NCBI RefSeq assembly: GCF_004283755.1
Contig: NZ_SHMH01000014.1
Coordinates: forward strand, 1-64,000
DNA from: Pseudoxanthomonas winnipegensis
GTDB lineage: Bacteria; Pseudomonadota; Gammaproteobacteria; Xanthomonadales; Xanthomonadaceae
DNA: 64,000 nt
Direction: 5' to 3'
In this document: positions 56,866 through 64,000 of the stretch, piece by piece
Position numbering within the stretch: the stretch's first letter is position 1
Layout of the letters: every line of letters starts with the position of its first letter
Notes under the pieces: generated by a model
The model's database searches: none
The model's input: only the letters and a program-made list of their open reading frames with translations
Told to the model about the DNA's origin: nothing
Position numbers and translations under genes: made by a program

Positions 56866-59800
56866 TCAGGACGCCACGACCGCCGCTTCCGCGCCCGGCT
56901 CGTCCACCGTGCGCACCGCGCCGCGCCGGTCCAGCAGGTCGTAGACGACCGGGATCACCAGCAGGGTCAGCAGCGTGGACACCAGCAGGCCGCCGATCAC
57001 GGTGATGGCCATCGGCGCGCGCACCTCGGCGCCTTCGCCGGACGCCAGCGCCAGCGGCAGGAAGCCCAGCAGCGTGCACAGGGTGGTCATCACGATCGGC
57101 CGCAGGCGCGAGCGCGCGCCTTCCACCAGCGCCCGCCGCTTGGCCATGCCGGCCGCACGCAGCTGGTTGACCGAATCGATCAGGATGATGGCGTTCTTGG
57201 TCACCAGGCCGACCAGCAGGATCAGGCCGATGAACACCACCACCGACACCGGCGAGCCGCTCAGCTTCAGCGCCAGCACCGCGCCGACCAGCGCCAGCGG
57301 GATGGTGAACAGGATGACGAAGGGATGCAGCAGCGACTCGAACTGCGAGGCCATCACCAGATACACCAGGAACACCGCCAGCCCGAAGGCGAACAGCAGC
57401 GAGCGCACCGAATCGCCCAGCTCCTCGCCCTGCCCACCGATATGCATCGACACGCCGGCGCCCAGCGGATGCGCGGCGGCCAGCGCCTGCACCTCGCGCA
57501 CCGCACCGCCAAGGTCGATGTCCTTCAAGCCGGCCGAGACGATCGCTACGCGGCCCTGATCGGCGCGATGGATCTCGCTGGGTCCGGTGGTGGCGATGAC
57601 GTCGGCCACCGCGTCCAGGGTGACCGGCCGGCTGCTGGAGGGATTGACGATCAGCCGGCGCACGTCCTCGACCGAGGCGCGGTCCGAAGCCTGCGCGCGT
57701 ACCAGCACGTCGATCTTGCGATCGCGGAAGCTGTAGCGCGTGGCCACCTCGCCGCGCACCTTCTGCACCACCGCATCGGCGACCTGGCGCGTGGTCAGGC
57801 CCAGCGCGCCGGCGCGCTCCTGGTCGAAGCGGATCTGGATCTCGGGGAAGCCCTGCTCCACCGTCGAGCGCACATCGGTGTAGTGCGCATTGCCGCGCAG
57901 CAGCTGGGCCAGGCGCTGACCGGCGACCTCCAGCGTGGCCAGGTCCTGGCCGCGCAGCTCCACTTCCAGCGGCGTGGACAGGCTGAACAACGCCGGCCGT
58001 GCGAAATCGACCTGCGCGCCCGGCCAGGCCTGCATCGAGGCGCGCAGCGCCTCGGTCTCGCGCGCCTCGATCTGCGGACTGCCACCATCGGCCATGACCA
58101 CGGTCAACTTGCCGATGTTCTCGCCGCTCTCGGTCGGGTTGGCATCCAGCCGCGTGCCGCTGCCGCTGACGCCGAAGATGGCCGCCACGCCGGCGTCCTT
58201 GACATGCTGTTCCTGCAGCGAGCGCAGCACCGCGTCGGTGTCGCGCAGCGGCGTGCCTGGGGGCAGCTTGACCGTCATCTCGAAGCGGTCCTGCGCCAGC
58301 TGCGGGATCAGGTCGGTGCCCAGGGTCGGCACCAGCGCCGCGGTGCCGGCCAGCGCCAGCGCGGCCAGGCCCAGCACGCGCCACGGGCGGGCCAGCGCGG
58401 CCGGCAGCAGGCGCAGGTAGCCGCGCTCCAGCCAGCCGTAGGGCTTCATCGCCACCGTGCTCAGCCGGCGCATCAGCGGTGCGATCAGGAACACCGCGCC
58501 CCGCCCCAGCCTGACCAGCAACCAAGCCAGCCCGAACACCGCGCCGCGCACCGCCGCGCCGATGCCGCGGCCGCCCAGCGCGAACGGCTTCTGCCAGCGC
58601 GGCTCCGGCTGCCAGCGCGGATGCGGCGCCTCGGTGGCGAAGCCCAGCGGCGCACGCCCGCGCAGCGAGCTCAGCATCGGGATCAGCGTCATCGCCACCA
58701 CCAGCGAGATCGCGATCGCGATCGCCACGGTCAGCGCCTGGTCGCGGAACAGCTGGCCGGCGATGCCGTCGACGAACACCAGCGGCAGGAACACCGCGAT
58801 CGTGGTCAGCGTCGAGGCGACCACCGCCATGCTCACCTCGCGCGTGCCGGCGATCGCCGCCTGCACGATCCCCAAGCCCCGCTCGCGCGCCTTGGCGATG
58901 CTCTCCAGCACCACGATCGAATCGTCCACCACCAGGCCGGTGGCCAGCGCCAGGCCGCCCAACGACATCACGTTGAGGCTCAGCCCCAGCCGGTCCATGA
59001 AGAAGAACGTGGCCACGATCGACACCGGCAGCGACAGGCCGATCACGAAGGTGCTCCAGCCATCGCGCAGGAACAGGAAGATCACCAGGATCGCCAGCAG
59101 GCCGCCGATCACCGCGTCGCGCTTGACCTCGCCGATGGCGTGTTCGATGAAGCGCGACTGGTCGTCCAGCGTGTCCAGCGAGACATCGGCCGGCAGCTGC
59201 GCGCGCAGGCGCTCCAGCCGCTGCGACAGCGCCTTGGCGGTGGCCACGGTGTTGGCGTCGCCCTCCTTGTAGATGGCCAGCTCCACCGCCTCGCGCCCGG
59301 CCAGGCGGATCACCGCCTCGCGTTCCTTGTAGCCCTGGCGCACGGTCGCCACATCGCGCAGCCGCACCGGCATGCCGCCAGCGACGGCGGTGCTGCTGGA
59401 GGAAGACGCGCTCTGCACCGAGGCGGCGGCGGCGAGCACTTCGGCCGAGCCGCTGGAGGCGGCGATGGCGGCCATCTGCGCGGCCGCGTTGGCCGCGGCG
59501 TTGTCGCCGCCGCTGCGCGTGGTCAGCAGCAGGTCGCCGATGTCCTCCACGTTGCCGAACTGGTTGACCGTGCGCACCAGATAGCGCTGCGTGCCCTGCT
59601 CCAGGCGACCGCCGGACAGGTTGACGTTCTCGGCCTTGAGCCGCTCGATCACGGTGGACAGCGGCATGTGCAGCTGGGCGAGCTTCTGCTGGTCGATATC
59701 GACCTGCACCTCGTCCTCCAGGCCGCCGCCGACCTTGACCGCGGCCACGCCGCTGACCGGCTCCAGCTTCTTCTTCAGGTCCTCGTCGGCGAAGCGACGC

Positions 59801-60327
59801 AGCGCCACCAGCTGCCGCTGCGCGGCCAGCGCGTCATCGGCCGGCACCTTGGCCGACAGCGCCAGACGCATGATCGGCTCGGTGGACGGATCGAAGCGCA
59901 GCAGCACCGGCGCGCTGGCCTCCAGCGGCAGCTGCAGCGCCTCCAGCTTGTCGCGCACCTCCAGCCCGGCCTGGTCCATGTTGGTGCCCCAGGCGAACTG
60001 CAGCACCACATCGCTCTGCCCGGTGCGCGAGACCGAGGTCAGCCGGCGCAGGTTCTTGACCACGCCCACCGATTCCTCGACCGGCTCGGACAGCAGCGTC
60101 TCGATCTCGGCCGGCGCCGCGCCGGTGTATTCGGTGCGCACCGTCAGGGTCGGATAGCTCAGGTCCGGCAGCAGGTTGACCTTCAGGCTGCGCAGCGCGA
60201 TGACGCCGAACAGCAGCAGCGTCACCGTCACCATCGCCACCGTCACCCGGCGCCGCACCGCCAGGGCGACCAGACCGCCGCCGGCGCCGGTCTCGTCGTG
60301 CGCGTGCTCCCCATTCCCCGTGTGCAT
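56866..60327 (-). CDS. RND efflux permease (first permease of the operon)
   Basis: Proton-driven exporter of 1153 residues, longer than the usual 1,030-1,050. The fourth-segment relay is ALATGLVVDDSIVVLESIAK with both aspartates. Other strings are LKVNLLPDLSYPTLTVRTEY and VFIGLILLVGLVTKNAIILI. The extra length includes an Ala/Ser-rich low-complexity insert (about 275-320) in the first periplasmic loop and a long segment before the C-terminal half. It starts ten bases after the adaptor stop, so they are cotranscribed. No outer-membrane channel gene is in the window. Confidence 0.93.
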   Translation of the reverse strand: MHTGNGEHAHDETGAGGGLVALAVRRRVTVAMVTVTLLLFGVIALRSLKVNLLPDLSYPTLTVRTEYTGAAPAEIETLLSEPVEESVGVVKNLRRLTSVSRTGQSDVVLQFAWGTNMDQAGLEVRDKLEALQLPLEASAPVLLRFDPSTEPIMRLALSAKVPADDALAAQRQLVALRRFADEDLKKKLEPVSGVAAVKVGGGLEDEVQVDIDQQKLAQLHMPLSTVIERLKAENVNLSGGRLEQGTQRYLVRTVNQFGNVEDIGDLLLTTRSGGDNAAANAAAQMAAIAASSGSAEVLAAAASVQSASSSSSTAVAGGMPVRLRDVATVRQGYKEREAVIRLAGREAVELAIYKEGDANTVATAKALSQRLERLRAQLPADVSLDTLDDQSRFIEHAIGEVKRDAVIGGLLAILVIFLFLRDGWSTFVIGLSLPVSIVATFFFMDRLGLSLNVMSLGGLALATGLVVDDSIVVLESIAKARERGLGIVQAAIAGTREVSMAVVASTLTTIAVFLPLVFVDGIAGQLFRDQALTVAIAIAISLVVAMTLIPMLSSLRGRAPLGFATEAPHPRWQPEPRWQKPFALGGRGIGAAVRGAVFGLAWLLVRLGRGAVFLIAPLMRRLSTVAMKPYGWLERGYLRLLPAALARPWRVLGLAALALAGTAALVPTLGTDLIPQLAQDRFEMTVKLPPGTPLRDTDAVLRSLQEQHVKDAGVAAIFGVSGSGTRLDANPTESGENIGKLTVVMADGGSPQIEARETEALRASMQAWPGAQVDFARPALFSLSTPLEVELRGQDLATLEVAGQRLAQLLRGNAHYTDVRSTVEQGFPEIQIRFDQERAGALGLTTRQVADAVVQKVRGEVATRYSFRDRKIDVLVRAQASDRASVEDVRRLIVNPSSSRPVTLDAVADVIATTGPSEIHRADQGRVAIVSAGLKDIDLGGAVREVQALAAAHPLGAGVSMHIGGQGEELGDSVRSLLFAFGLAVFLVYLVMASQFESLLHPFVILFTIPLALVGAVLALKLSGSPVSVVVFIGLILLVGLVTKNAIILIDSVNQLRAAGMAKRRALVEGARSRLRPIVMTTLCTLLGFLPLALASGEGAEVRAPMAITVIGGLLVSTLLTLLVIPVVYDLLDRRGAVRTVDEPGAEAAVVAS

Positions 60328-60337
60328 CGCGACGTCC

Positions 60338-61489
60338 TCAGCGCTTGCCGGCCAGCGCGACCTGCGTCGCCGGCGCCGGCGGCGCCTCGATCACCGTCAC
60401 CGCGCTGCCGTCGCGCAGGGCGACCTTGCCGGCGGTCACCACCGCATCGCCCACCTTGAGCCCCTTGCGGATCTCGACCCAGGCGCCATCGACATAGCCC
60501 GGCTCGACCGCGGTGCGCACCGCCTTGCCGGCGCGCACCAGGTAGACCGCCGGATCGCCATCGTCCAGCAGCGCCGCGCGCGGGATCACCAGCGCGTCGG
60601 CGCGGTGGTCGTACTCGATCCGCAGCCGGCCGAACATGCCCGCCTGCAGCTGGGTGCCACCCTCAAACGCGCACACCACGCGGAAGGTGCCGCTGCCGGC
60701 GTCCACCACCGGTGCGACACGATCGACCTTGCCGGTGAACGCCTTGCCCGGCAGCGCATCGGCCTGCAGGGTCACCGGCTGGCCGGCGCGCAGCGTGGCC
60801 AGTTCGCGCTCGGGCACGTTGAGCGTGGCCTCCAGCCGCGAGCGATCCACCAGGCGGATGATCGGCGTGTTGATCTGCACGAAGTTGCCCGGCTTGATCG
60901 AGCGCGAGGCGACCACGCCGGAGATCGGCGCCACCACCGTGGTGTAGGACAGCTCCAGCCGCGCCAGGCGGTTCTGCGCGCGCATGTTCTCCAGGTCGTA
61001 GCGCAGCTGGTCGACGTCGTTGGCGCTGATCATCTGCTGGTCGACCAGCTTCAGGGCGCGCTGGTAGTTGTTCTCCAGCTTGCGCATCTGCGCCTCGGTC
61101 TGCGCCACCGACAGCCGCGCGCGGTCGGCGTCCAGACGCACCAGCGGCTGGCCCGCCCGGACCTCCTGACCCTCCTCCACCAGCACCGCCAGGGCCACGC
61201 CGGAGGTCTTGGCGATGACCTGCGACTCGGCGCGCGGCTCCAGCGTGGTGGTGCCGGCGTAGCTGGCGGCCACGGCGCGATGGGTGGCCTTGACCGCTTC
61301 CACCGGCACGGCGTCGGCCGCTTTTTCTTTTTCCTTGTCCTTGTCCTTGCTCTTGTCGGCCTTGGCGTCGGCGGCCTTGGGATCGGCACCCTGCGCGCTG
61401 CCGCAGCCGGGCAAGGCGGTGATCAGCGCCAGCGCGAGGGCGGCGGCCCCCAGGACGGTGGCGGGACGGGCATGGGCGGACTTGGACAT
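60338..61489 (-). CDS. RND periplasmic adaptor (membrane fusion protein), lipoprotein
   Basis: Protein of 383 residues. The signal peptide ends in the lipobox ALPGC (C29), so it is anchored in the inner membrane by lipid. A Lys/Asp/Ala-rich spacer follows, then the HlyD-type biotinyl-lipoyl domain (VIAKTSGVALAVLVEEGQEV), a coiled hairpin (SVAQTEAQMRKLENNYQRAL) and the beta-barrel domain (LNVPERELATLRAGQPVTLQ). The ATG at 61489 is chosen because it opens the signal peptide; the extra upstream residues overlap the promoter. It is the first gene of the efflux operon. Confidence 0.93.
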   Translation of the reverse strand: MSKSAHARPATVLGAAALALALITALPGCGSAQGADPKAADAKADKSKDKDKEKEKAADAVPVEAVKATHRAVAASYAGTTTLEPRAESQVIAKTSGVALAVLVEEGQEVRAGQPLVRLDADRARLSVAQTEAQMRKLENNYQRALKLVDQQMISANDVDQLRYDLENMRAQNRLARLELSYTTVVAPISGVVASRSIKPGNFVQINTPIIRLVDRSRLEATLNVPERELATLRAGQPVTLQADALPGKAFTGKVDRVAPVVDAGSGTFRVVCAFEGGTQLQAGMFGRLRIEYDHRADALVIPRAALLDDGDPAVYLVRAGKAVRTAVEPGYVDGAWVEIRKGLKVGDAVVTAGKVALRDGSAVTVIEAPPAPATQVALAGKR

Positions 61490-61509
61490 GGCGATGCGTC
61501 GCTGTTGGT

Positions 61510-61537
61510 GTTGTAGGCAACTACACCACCAAAACAA
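61510..61537 (-). promoter_or_regulatory. Promoter and operator-like palindrome of the RND operon
   Basis: TGTAG-GCAA-CTACA is a perfect 5-bp-arm palindrome (61512-61525) overlapping a -10-like TACAAC, 16 bases from a TTGTTT -35 on the minus strand. The position, about 20 bases before the adaptor ATG, suits a repressor of the TetR or similar type. No such regulator gene adjoins. Confidence 0.45.
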
Positions 61538-61761
61538 CAACTCGCCATGCGCCGAAGGTCATGGTGACCTGTGTCCTTGATTGCCCATCCCACCGCACGC
61601 GCGCCGGCAGCACGGCGCCGCGCGAATCGCGCGTAAGTTGTTGCGCTGCGGCATTTTTTCCGCTGTCGCGCGCTTGCCGGAGACGCTGAACGGCAGGCTA
61701 TACTCGCCACAAGCCAAGCGCCGCGGATGGGACGGGGCGCGCGCGAATCCCGGAACACGAC

Positions 61762-62148
61762 ATGACGCGATCGTTGTTGCTCGCCGCCTGTTTTGCCCTG
61801 CTGTACGCCGGCGTGTCCGGCACGGGCCAGGCCCGCCAGGACGCCCCGGCCCCGGCTCCGGCCGCTGCCCCGACTCCCGCACCCGCCGCCACCCCGCGCG
61901 GCAACGCCGCCGCCGGCAAGCAGCTGTCCTATACCTGCCAGGGCTGCCACGGCGTCATCGGCTACAAGAACGCCTACCCCAACTACCACGTGCCGCGCAT
62001 CGGCGGGCAGTCGGCCGAGTACCTGGCCCAGGCCCTGACCGAGTACAAGGCGGGCAAGCGCAAGCATCCGACGATGCAGGCCCAGGCCCAGAGCTTCTCC
62101 GACCAGGACATCGCCGACCTGGCCGCCTACCTGTCCAGCCTGAAGTAA
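61762..62148 (+). CDS. Single-haem cytochrome c (class I), secreted
   Basis: Protein of 128 residues with a signal peptide (SLLLAACFALLYAGVSGTGQA) and a Pro/Ala-rich linker. The haem site is CQGCHG (C59, C62, H63) and the likely distal ligand is M105 (KHPTMQAQ). The C-terminal SFSDQDIADLAAYLSSLK is the usual last helix of cytochromes c4/c553. It would carry electrons in the periplasm towards terminal oxidases. The next gene encodes a related cytochrome, so the pair may stand in for a two-haem cytochrome c4. Confidence 0.93.
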   Translation: MTRSLLLAACFALLYAGVSGTGQARQDAPAPAPAAAPTPAPAATPRGNAAAGKQLSYTCQGCHGVIGYKNAYPNYHVPRIGGQSAEYLAQALTEYKAGKRKHPTMQAQAQSFSDQDIADLAAYLSSLK

Positions 62149-62155
62149 GCCGACC

Positions 62156-62608
62156 ATGCGCACCGCCTTCGCTACGCGTCTGACCTTCGCCCTGGCCGCC
62201 GCCCTGGCGCTGGGCGCCTGCACCAAGCTCGAGTCCACCGACACCGCCGCGGCCGATCCTGGCCATGCCAGCGGCGAGCACGGCAGCGCCTCCTCGGCCG
62301 GCCTGCCGCCGGGCAACATCGCCGCCGGCGAGAAGAAGTCGCAGGAAAAGGGCAAGGCCACCGGCCAGAGCTGCATCGACTGCCATGGCGCCGAAGGCGA
62401 CAAGCCGATCGCGGCCACCTACCCGCATCTGGCCGGCCAGTACGCCGACTACCTGGCCCACGCCCTGCAGGCCTATCGCGCCGGCGATCGCCAGCACGCG
62501 CTGATGACGCCACAGGCCAAGGACCTGAGCGACCAGGACATCGCCAACCTGGCCGCCTACTTCTCCTCGCGCAAGGGTGAGCTGCGGGACTTGCACGGGT
62601 TGGATTGA
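62156..62608 (+). CDS. Single-haem cytochrome c lipoprotein
   Basis: Protein of 150 residues with a signal peptide ending in the lipobox LGAC (C22), a Ser/Gly/His spacer and a class I haem domain: CIDCHG (C73, C76, H77), distal M117 (HALMTPQ) and the helix DLSDQDIANLAAYFSSRKG. The lipid anchor would hold it at a membrane while its partner is soluble. It starts seven bases after the upstream cytochrome stop, so the two are cotranscribed. Confidence 0.92.
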   Translation: MRTAFATRLTFALAAALALGACTKLESTDTAAADPGHASGEHGSASSAGLPPGNIAAGEKKSQEKGKATGQSCIDCHGAEGDKPIAATYPHLAGQYADYLAHALQAYRAGDRQHALMTPQAKDLSDQDIANLAAYFSSRKGELRDLHGLD

Positions 62609-63215
62609 GGCTCCGAGGGCGGCCCAGCCGGTTAAGCCGCTTCTCGCCGAACGGTTGCCGTCAGCCCGCGTCACGACGGGCGCAAGCCGCTTTCAAATCG
62701 CCTGGCCTCTGGCCTAAACGCAGCCGACCAACCTTCTACCGTCGTTCCCGCGAAGGCGGGAACCAGTGGCTTTCGCGCCGAAGCGCCAACCACCTGTGGC
62801 TCGCCTCGCGGGATAAAGGCTTTGCGCCGGTCCGCTTCATAGGAAGCGAAAAGGGAGAAGTAACAGCACCTCTCCCCAGCCCTCCCCTTCGCCTTCGGCG
62901 AAAGGGAGGGGGCCAAAGCGCTTGGTGCTGTGGTTCCAAGCGCGAAGCGCACGACCCAGGACTTCGGCGGGCGAAGCGTTTGGCTTTTGAGTTCCATAAG
63001 CCGAGCGCTCAGCAGTGGACTCACGCTCCGTGACAAATGGTGCGAGAGCTGGCGACCTGGTGCCCCTCCCTTGCGCGAAGCGCAGGGGAGAGGTCGGGGC
63101 TTCCCAATCAACGCTCAGCCGTCAGGCACCATCTCTGCCCCCGAGAACACGGGAACCAGCGGCTTCGAGCGACGAGATATTTCGCGAGAGCGACCGCCTT
63201 TAGGCTCCCCGCCCC
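62609..63215. other. Intergenic region with palindromes, no gene recognised
   Basis: These 607 bases hold at least three inverted repeats: the GTTCCCGCG-type palindrome (62744-62763), a C/G-rich hairpin around 62882-62912 (CCCTCCCC...GGGAGGG arms) and another around 63064-63095 (TTGCGC-GAA-GCGCA centre). Frames on both strands are short and carry no motif. The downstream end lies against the stop of a minus-strand gene. Confidence 0.5.
62744..62763. repeat. Short dispersed GC palindrome, third copy
   Basis: GTTCCCGC-GAAG-GCGGGAAC, differing from the copy at 10163 by one base in the loop region. It lies in intergenic DNA like the others. Confidence 0.6.
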
Positions 63216-64000
63216 TCAACTCCCCACCGGAATCGGATTGCGCTTGACCGGGATGTCCGGCGGCGGCCGCGCCGTGGCGGGGTGGTCGTTGAGGTTGGGG
63301 TCGTAGACGCCGCAGGCGCCGCCGGCCTGCAGGATCGACACCACGCACTTGATGCGCTTGGACGTGCCGGGGATCGGGATCTCCAGGTCCTGGATGCCGG
63401 CGCGGACCCAGTCCTGCAGCAGGGTGCCGCCGGGCATCCAGTACTTGTCGAACATCGTCGGCTCATAGCCGAACGCCGGACGGTCCAGCCAGGTGCCGGC
63501 GTTGTTCGCATCGATCTTGGCCTGCTGGCGCGAGCCCGGCGCGCCGGGGCGGTCCGAGCGCCCGCTGCCTGACGCATCCGGCAACTTGACGCTGCCGTCT
63601 GCGTTGAATAGCCCCTGCAGGCCCTGCCCCGCGCTGCCCTGATTACCGGCCTGCGCGTTGCGCGAGGCGCCCCAGTCGTCGGCGCGCGTCTGGCCCGGCG
63701 TGCCCCACTCGTCCGCGGCACGTGCACCCGCGCCTGGGCTGCTGGCCTGACTGCCGGCGGTCTGGCCGCCCTGCACCGGCGACGGCGGCGCGCCGCTGTT
63801 GGTGGCCGTGTTGGAGGCTTGCTGGCCGGTCTCGGCCGCCGCTTGGCTGGCGCGCTCGGCCTGGCCCTGCTGGGCCTGCGGGCTGCCGGCGTTGGCCGCG
63901 CTGGATGCGGCCTCCGCAACGGACTGGGCCGGCGCGGCCGGTGCGGGGGCCGCCGGCATCGGGATCTCGCGCACGCGGGCCTGGGCCGGAGTCGAGGCCG
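63216..64000 (-). CDS. C-terminal part of a repetitive Ala/Gln/Pro-rich protein, 5' end beyond window
   Basis: The frame is open from the right edge to a stop at 63216, giving at least 261 residues. The first half is low complexity (Ala, Gln, Ser, Gly, Pro). The last 110 residues are compact, with FGYEPTMFDKYWMPGGTLLQ, IPIPGTSKRIKCVVSILQAG and a cysteine pair (CVV, CGVYDPNLNDHPA). The pattern resembles proteins annotated as transmembrane repetitive proteins in Xanthomonas; that is recollection of a family style, not a match that could be run. No function is known. Confidence 0.6.
   Translation of the reverse strand, partial: ASTPAQARVREIPMPAAPAPAAPAQSVAEAASSAANAGSPQAQQGQAERASQAAAETGQQASNTATNSGAPPSPVQGGQTAGSQASSPGAGARAADEWGTPGQTRADDWGASRNAQAGNQGSAGQGLQGLFNADGSVKLPDASGSGRSDRPGAPGSRQQAKIDANNAGTWLDRPAFGYEPTMFDKYWMPGGTLLQDWVRAGIQDLEIPIPGTSKRIKCVVSILQAGGACGVYDPNLNDHPATARPPPDIPVKRNPIPVGS

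Noticed and set aside
55874..58525. An 883-residue protein ending in the aspartyl protease
   Set aside because: The upstream part is the first RND permease out of frame. The signal peptide at 56800 marks the true start.
62609..63215. CRISPR-like or tandem repeat array
   Set aside because: The repeats are separate palindromes of different sequence, with no regular spacing or constant repeat unit.

Overview
The window is about 67% GC chromosomal DNA from a member of the Xanthomonadaceae (Lysobacterales). The main evidence is an rpf (DSF quorum-sensing) cluster next to two aconitase genes, the block ndk-rlmN-pilF-rodZ-yfgM-bamB-der, and GTAG-type REP palindromes of the kind known from Stenotrophomonas and relatives. 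The missing rpfH and the REP type point towards Stenotrophomonas/Pseudoxanthomonas/Lysobacter-like genera rather than Xanthomonas campestris. The species cannot be fixed from the sequence alone.

Layout. 1-3.65 kb is an accessory edge: an IS3-type transposase start lying against the ESPR signal peptide of a large type V secreted adhesin (a truncated remnant), an EAL-domain protein, and two tandem resolvase/invertase-type serine recombinases. 3.7-10 kb holds acnB and acnA in opposite orientations with a vapBC-type toxin-antitoxin pair between them. 10.5-16.8 kb is the DSF system: rpfB and rpfF on the plus strand face rpfG-rpfC on the minus strand. 17-20 kb has lysS and prfB, the latter with its programmed +1 frameshift. 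20-29.4 kb runs on the minus strand: an FAD/NAD(P)-binding protein, a Kef-type antiporter, LtrA with a small membrane protein, rhodanese-MoeB, MoeA and Der. 29.5-34.7 kb is the block bamB-yfgM-rodZ-pilF-rlmN-ndk. 34.9-39.4 kb is a beta-oxidation unit: a PsrA-like TetR regulator, a FadB-type multifunctional enzyme and a thiolase. 39.7-48 kb (minus) runs cmk, rpsA, ihfB, lapA, lapB, a WecA/WbpL-type glycosyltransferase, a WbpM/CapD-type nucleotide-sugar enzyme and galU, joining translation to envelope polysaccharide genes. 48-52.7 kb (plus) has rpmJ, a small periplasmic protein, the agmatine-to-putrescine pair aguA-aguB, a GNAT acetyltransferase and a TraB/PrgY protein. 52.7-61.5 kb (minus) is an RND efflux operon in which a retropepsin-like protein lies between two RND permease genes. 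61.7-62.6 kb has two single-haem cytochromes c, and the window ends inside a repetitive low-complexity protein.

How the genes work together. RpfB and RpfF handle acyl substrates and DSF synthesis, RpfC senses DSF, and RpfG (HD-GYP) degrades c-di-GMP. The EAL protein at the left edge could act on the same second messenger. The TetR gene and fadB each carry a CAAAC-N4-GTTTG type box, which predicts a fatty-acid-responsive regulon. No wholly new defence or biosynthetic system is evident. The most unusual points are the truncated adhesin beside tandem recombinases, the intrinsic terminator in the ndk leader, the PsrA-like boxes, the 28-bp inverted repeat between fadB and the thiolase gene, and the protease-containing RND operon.
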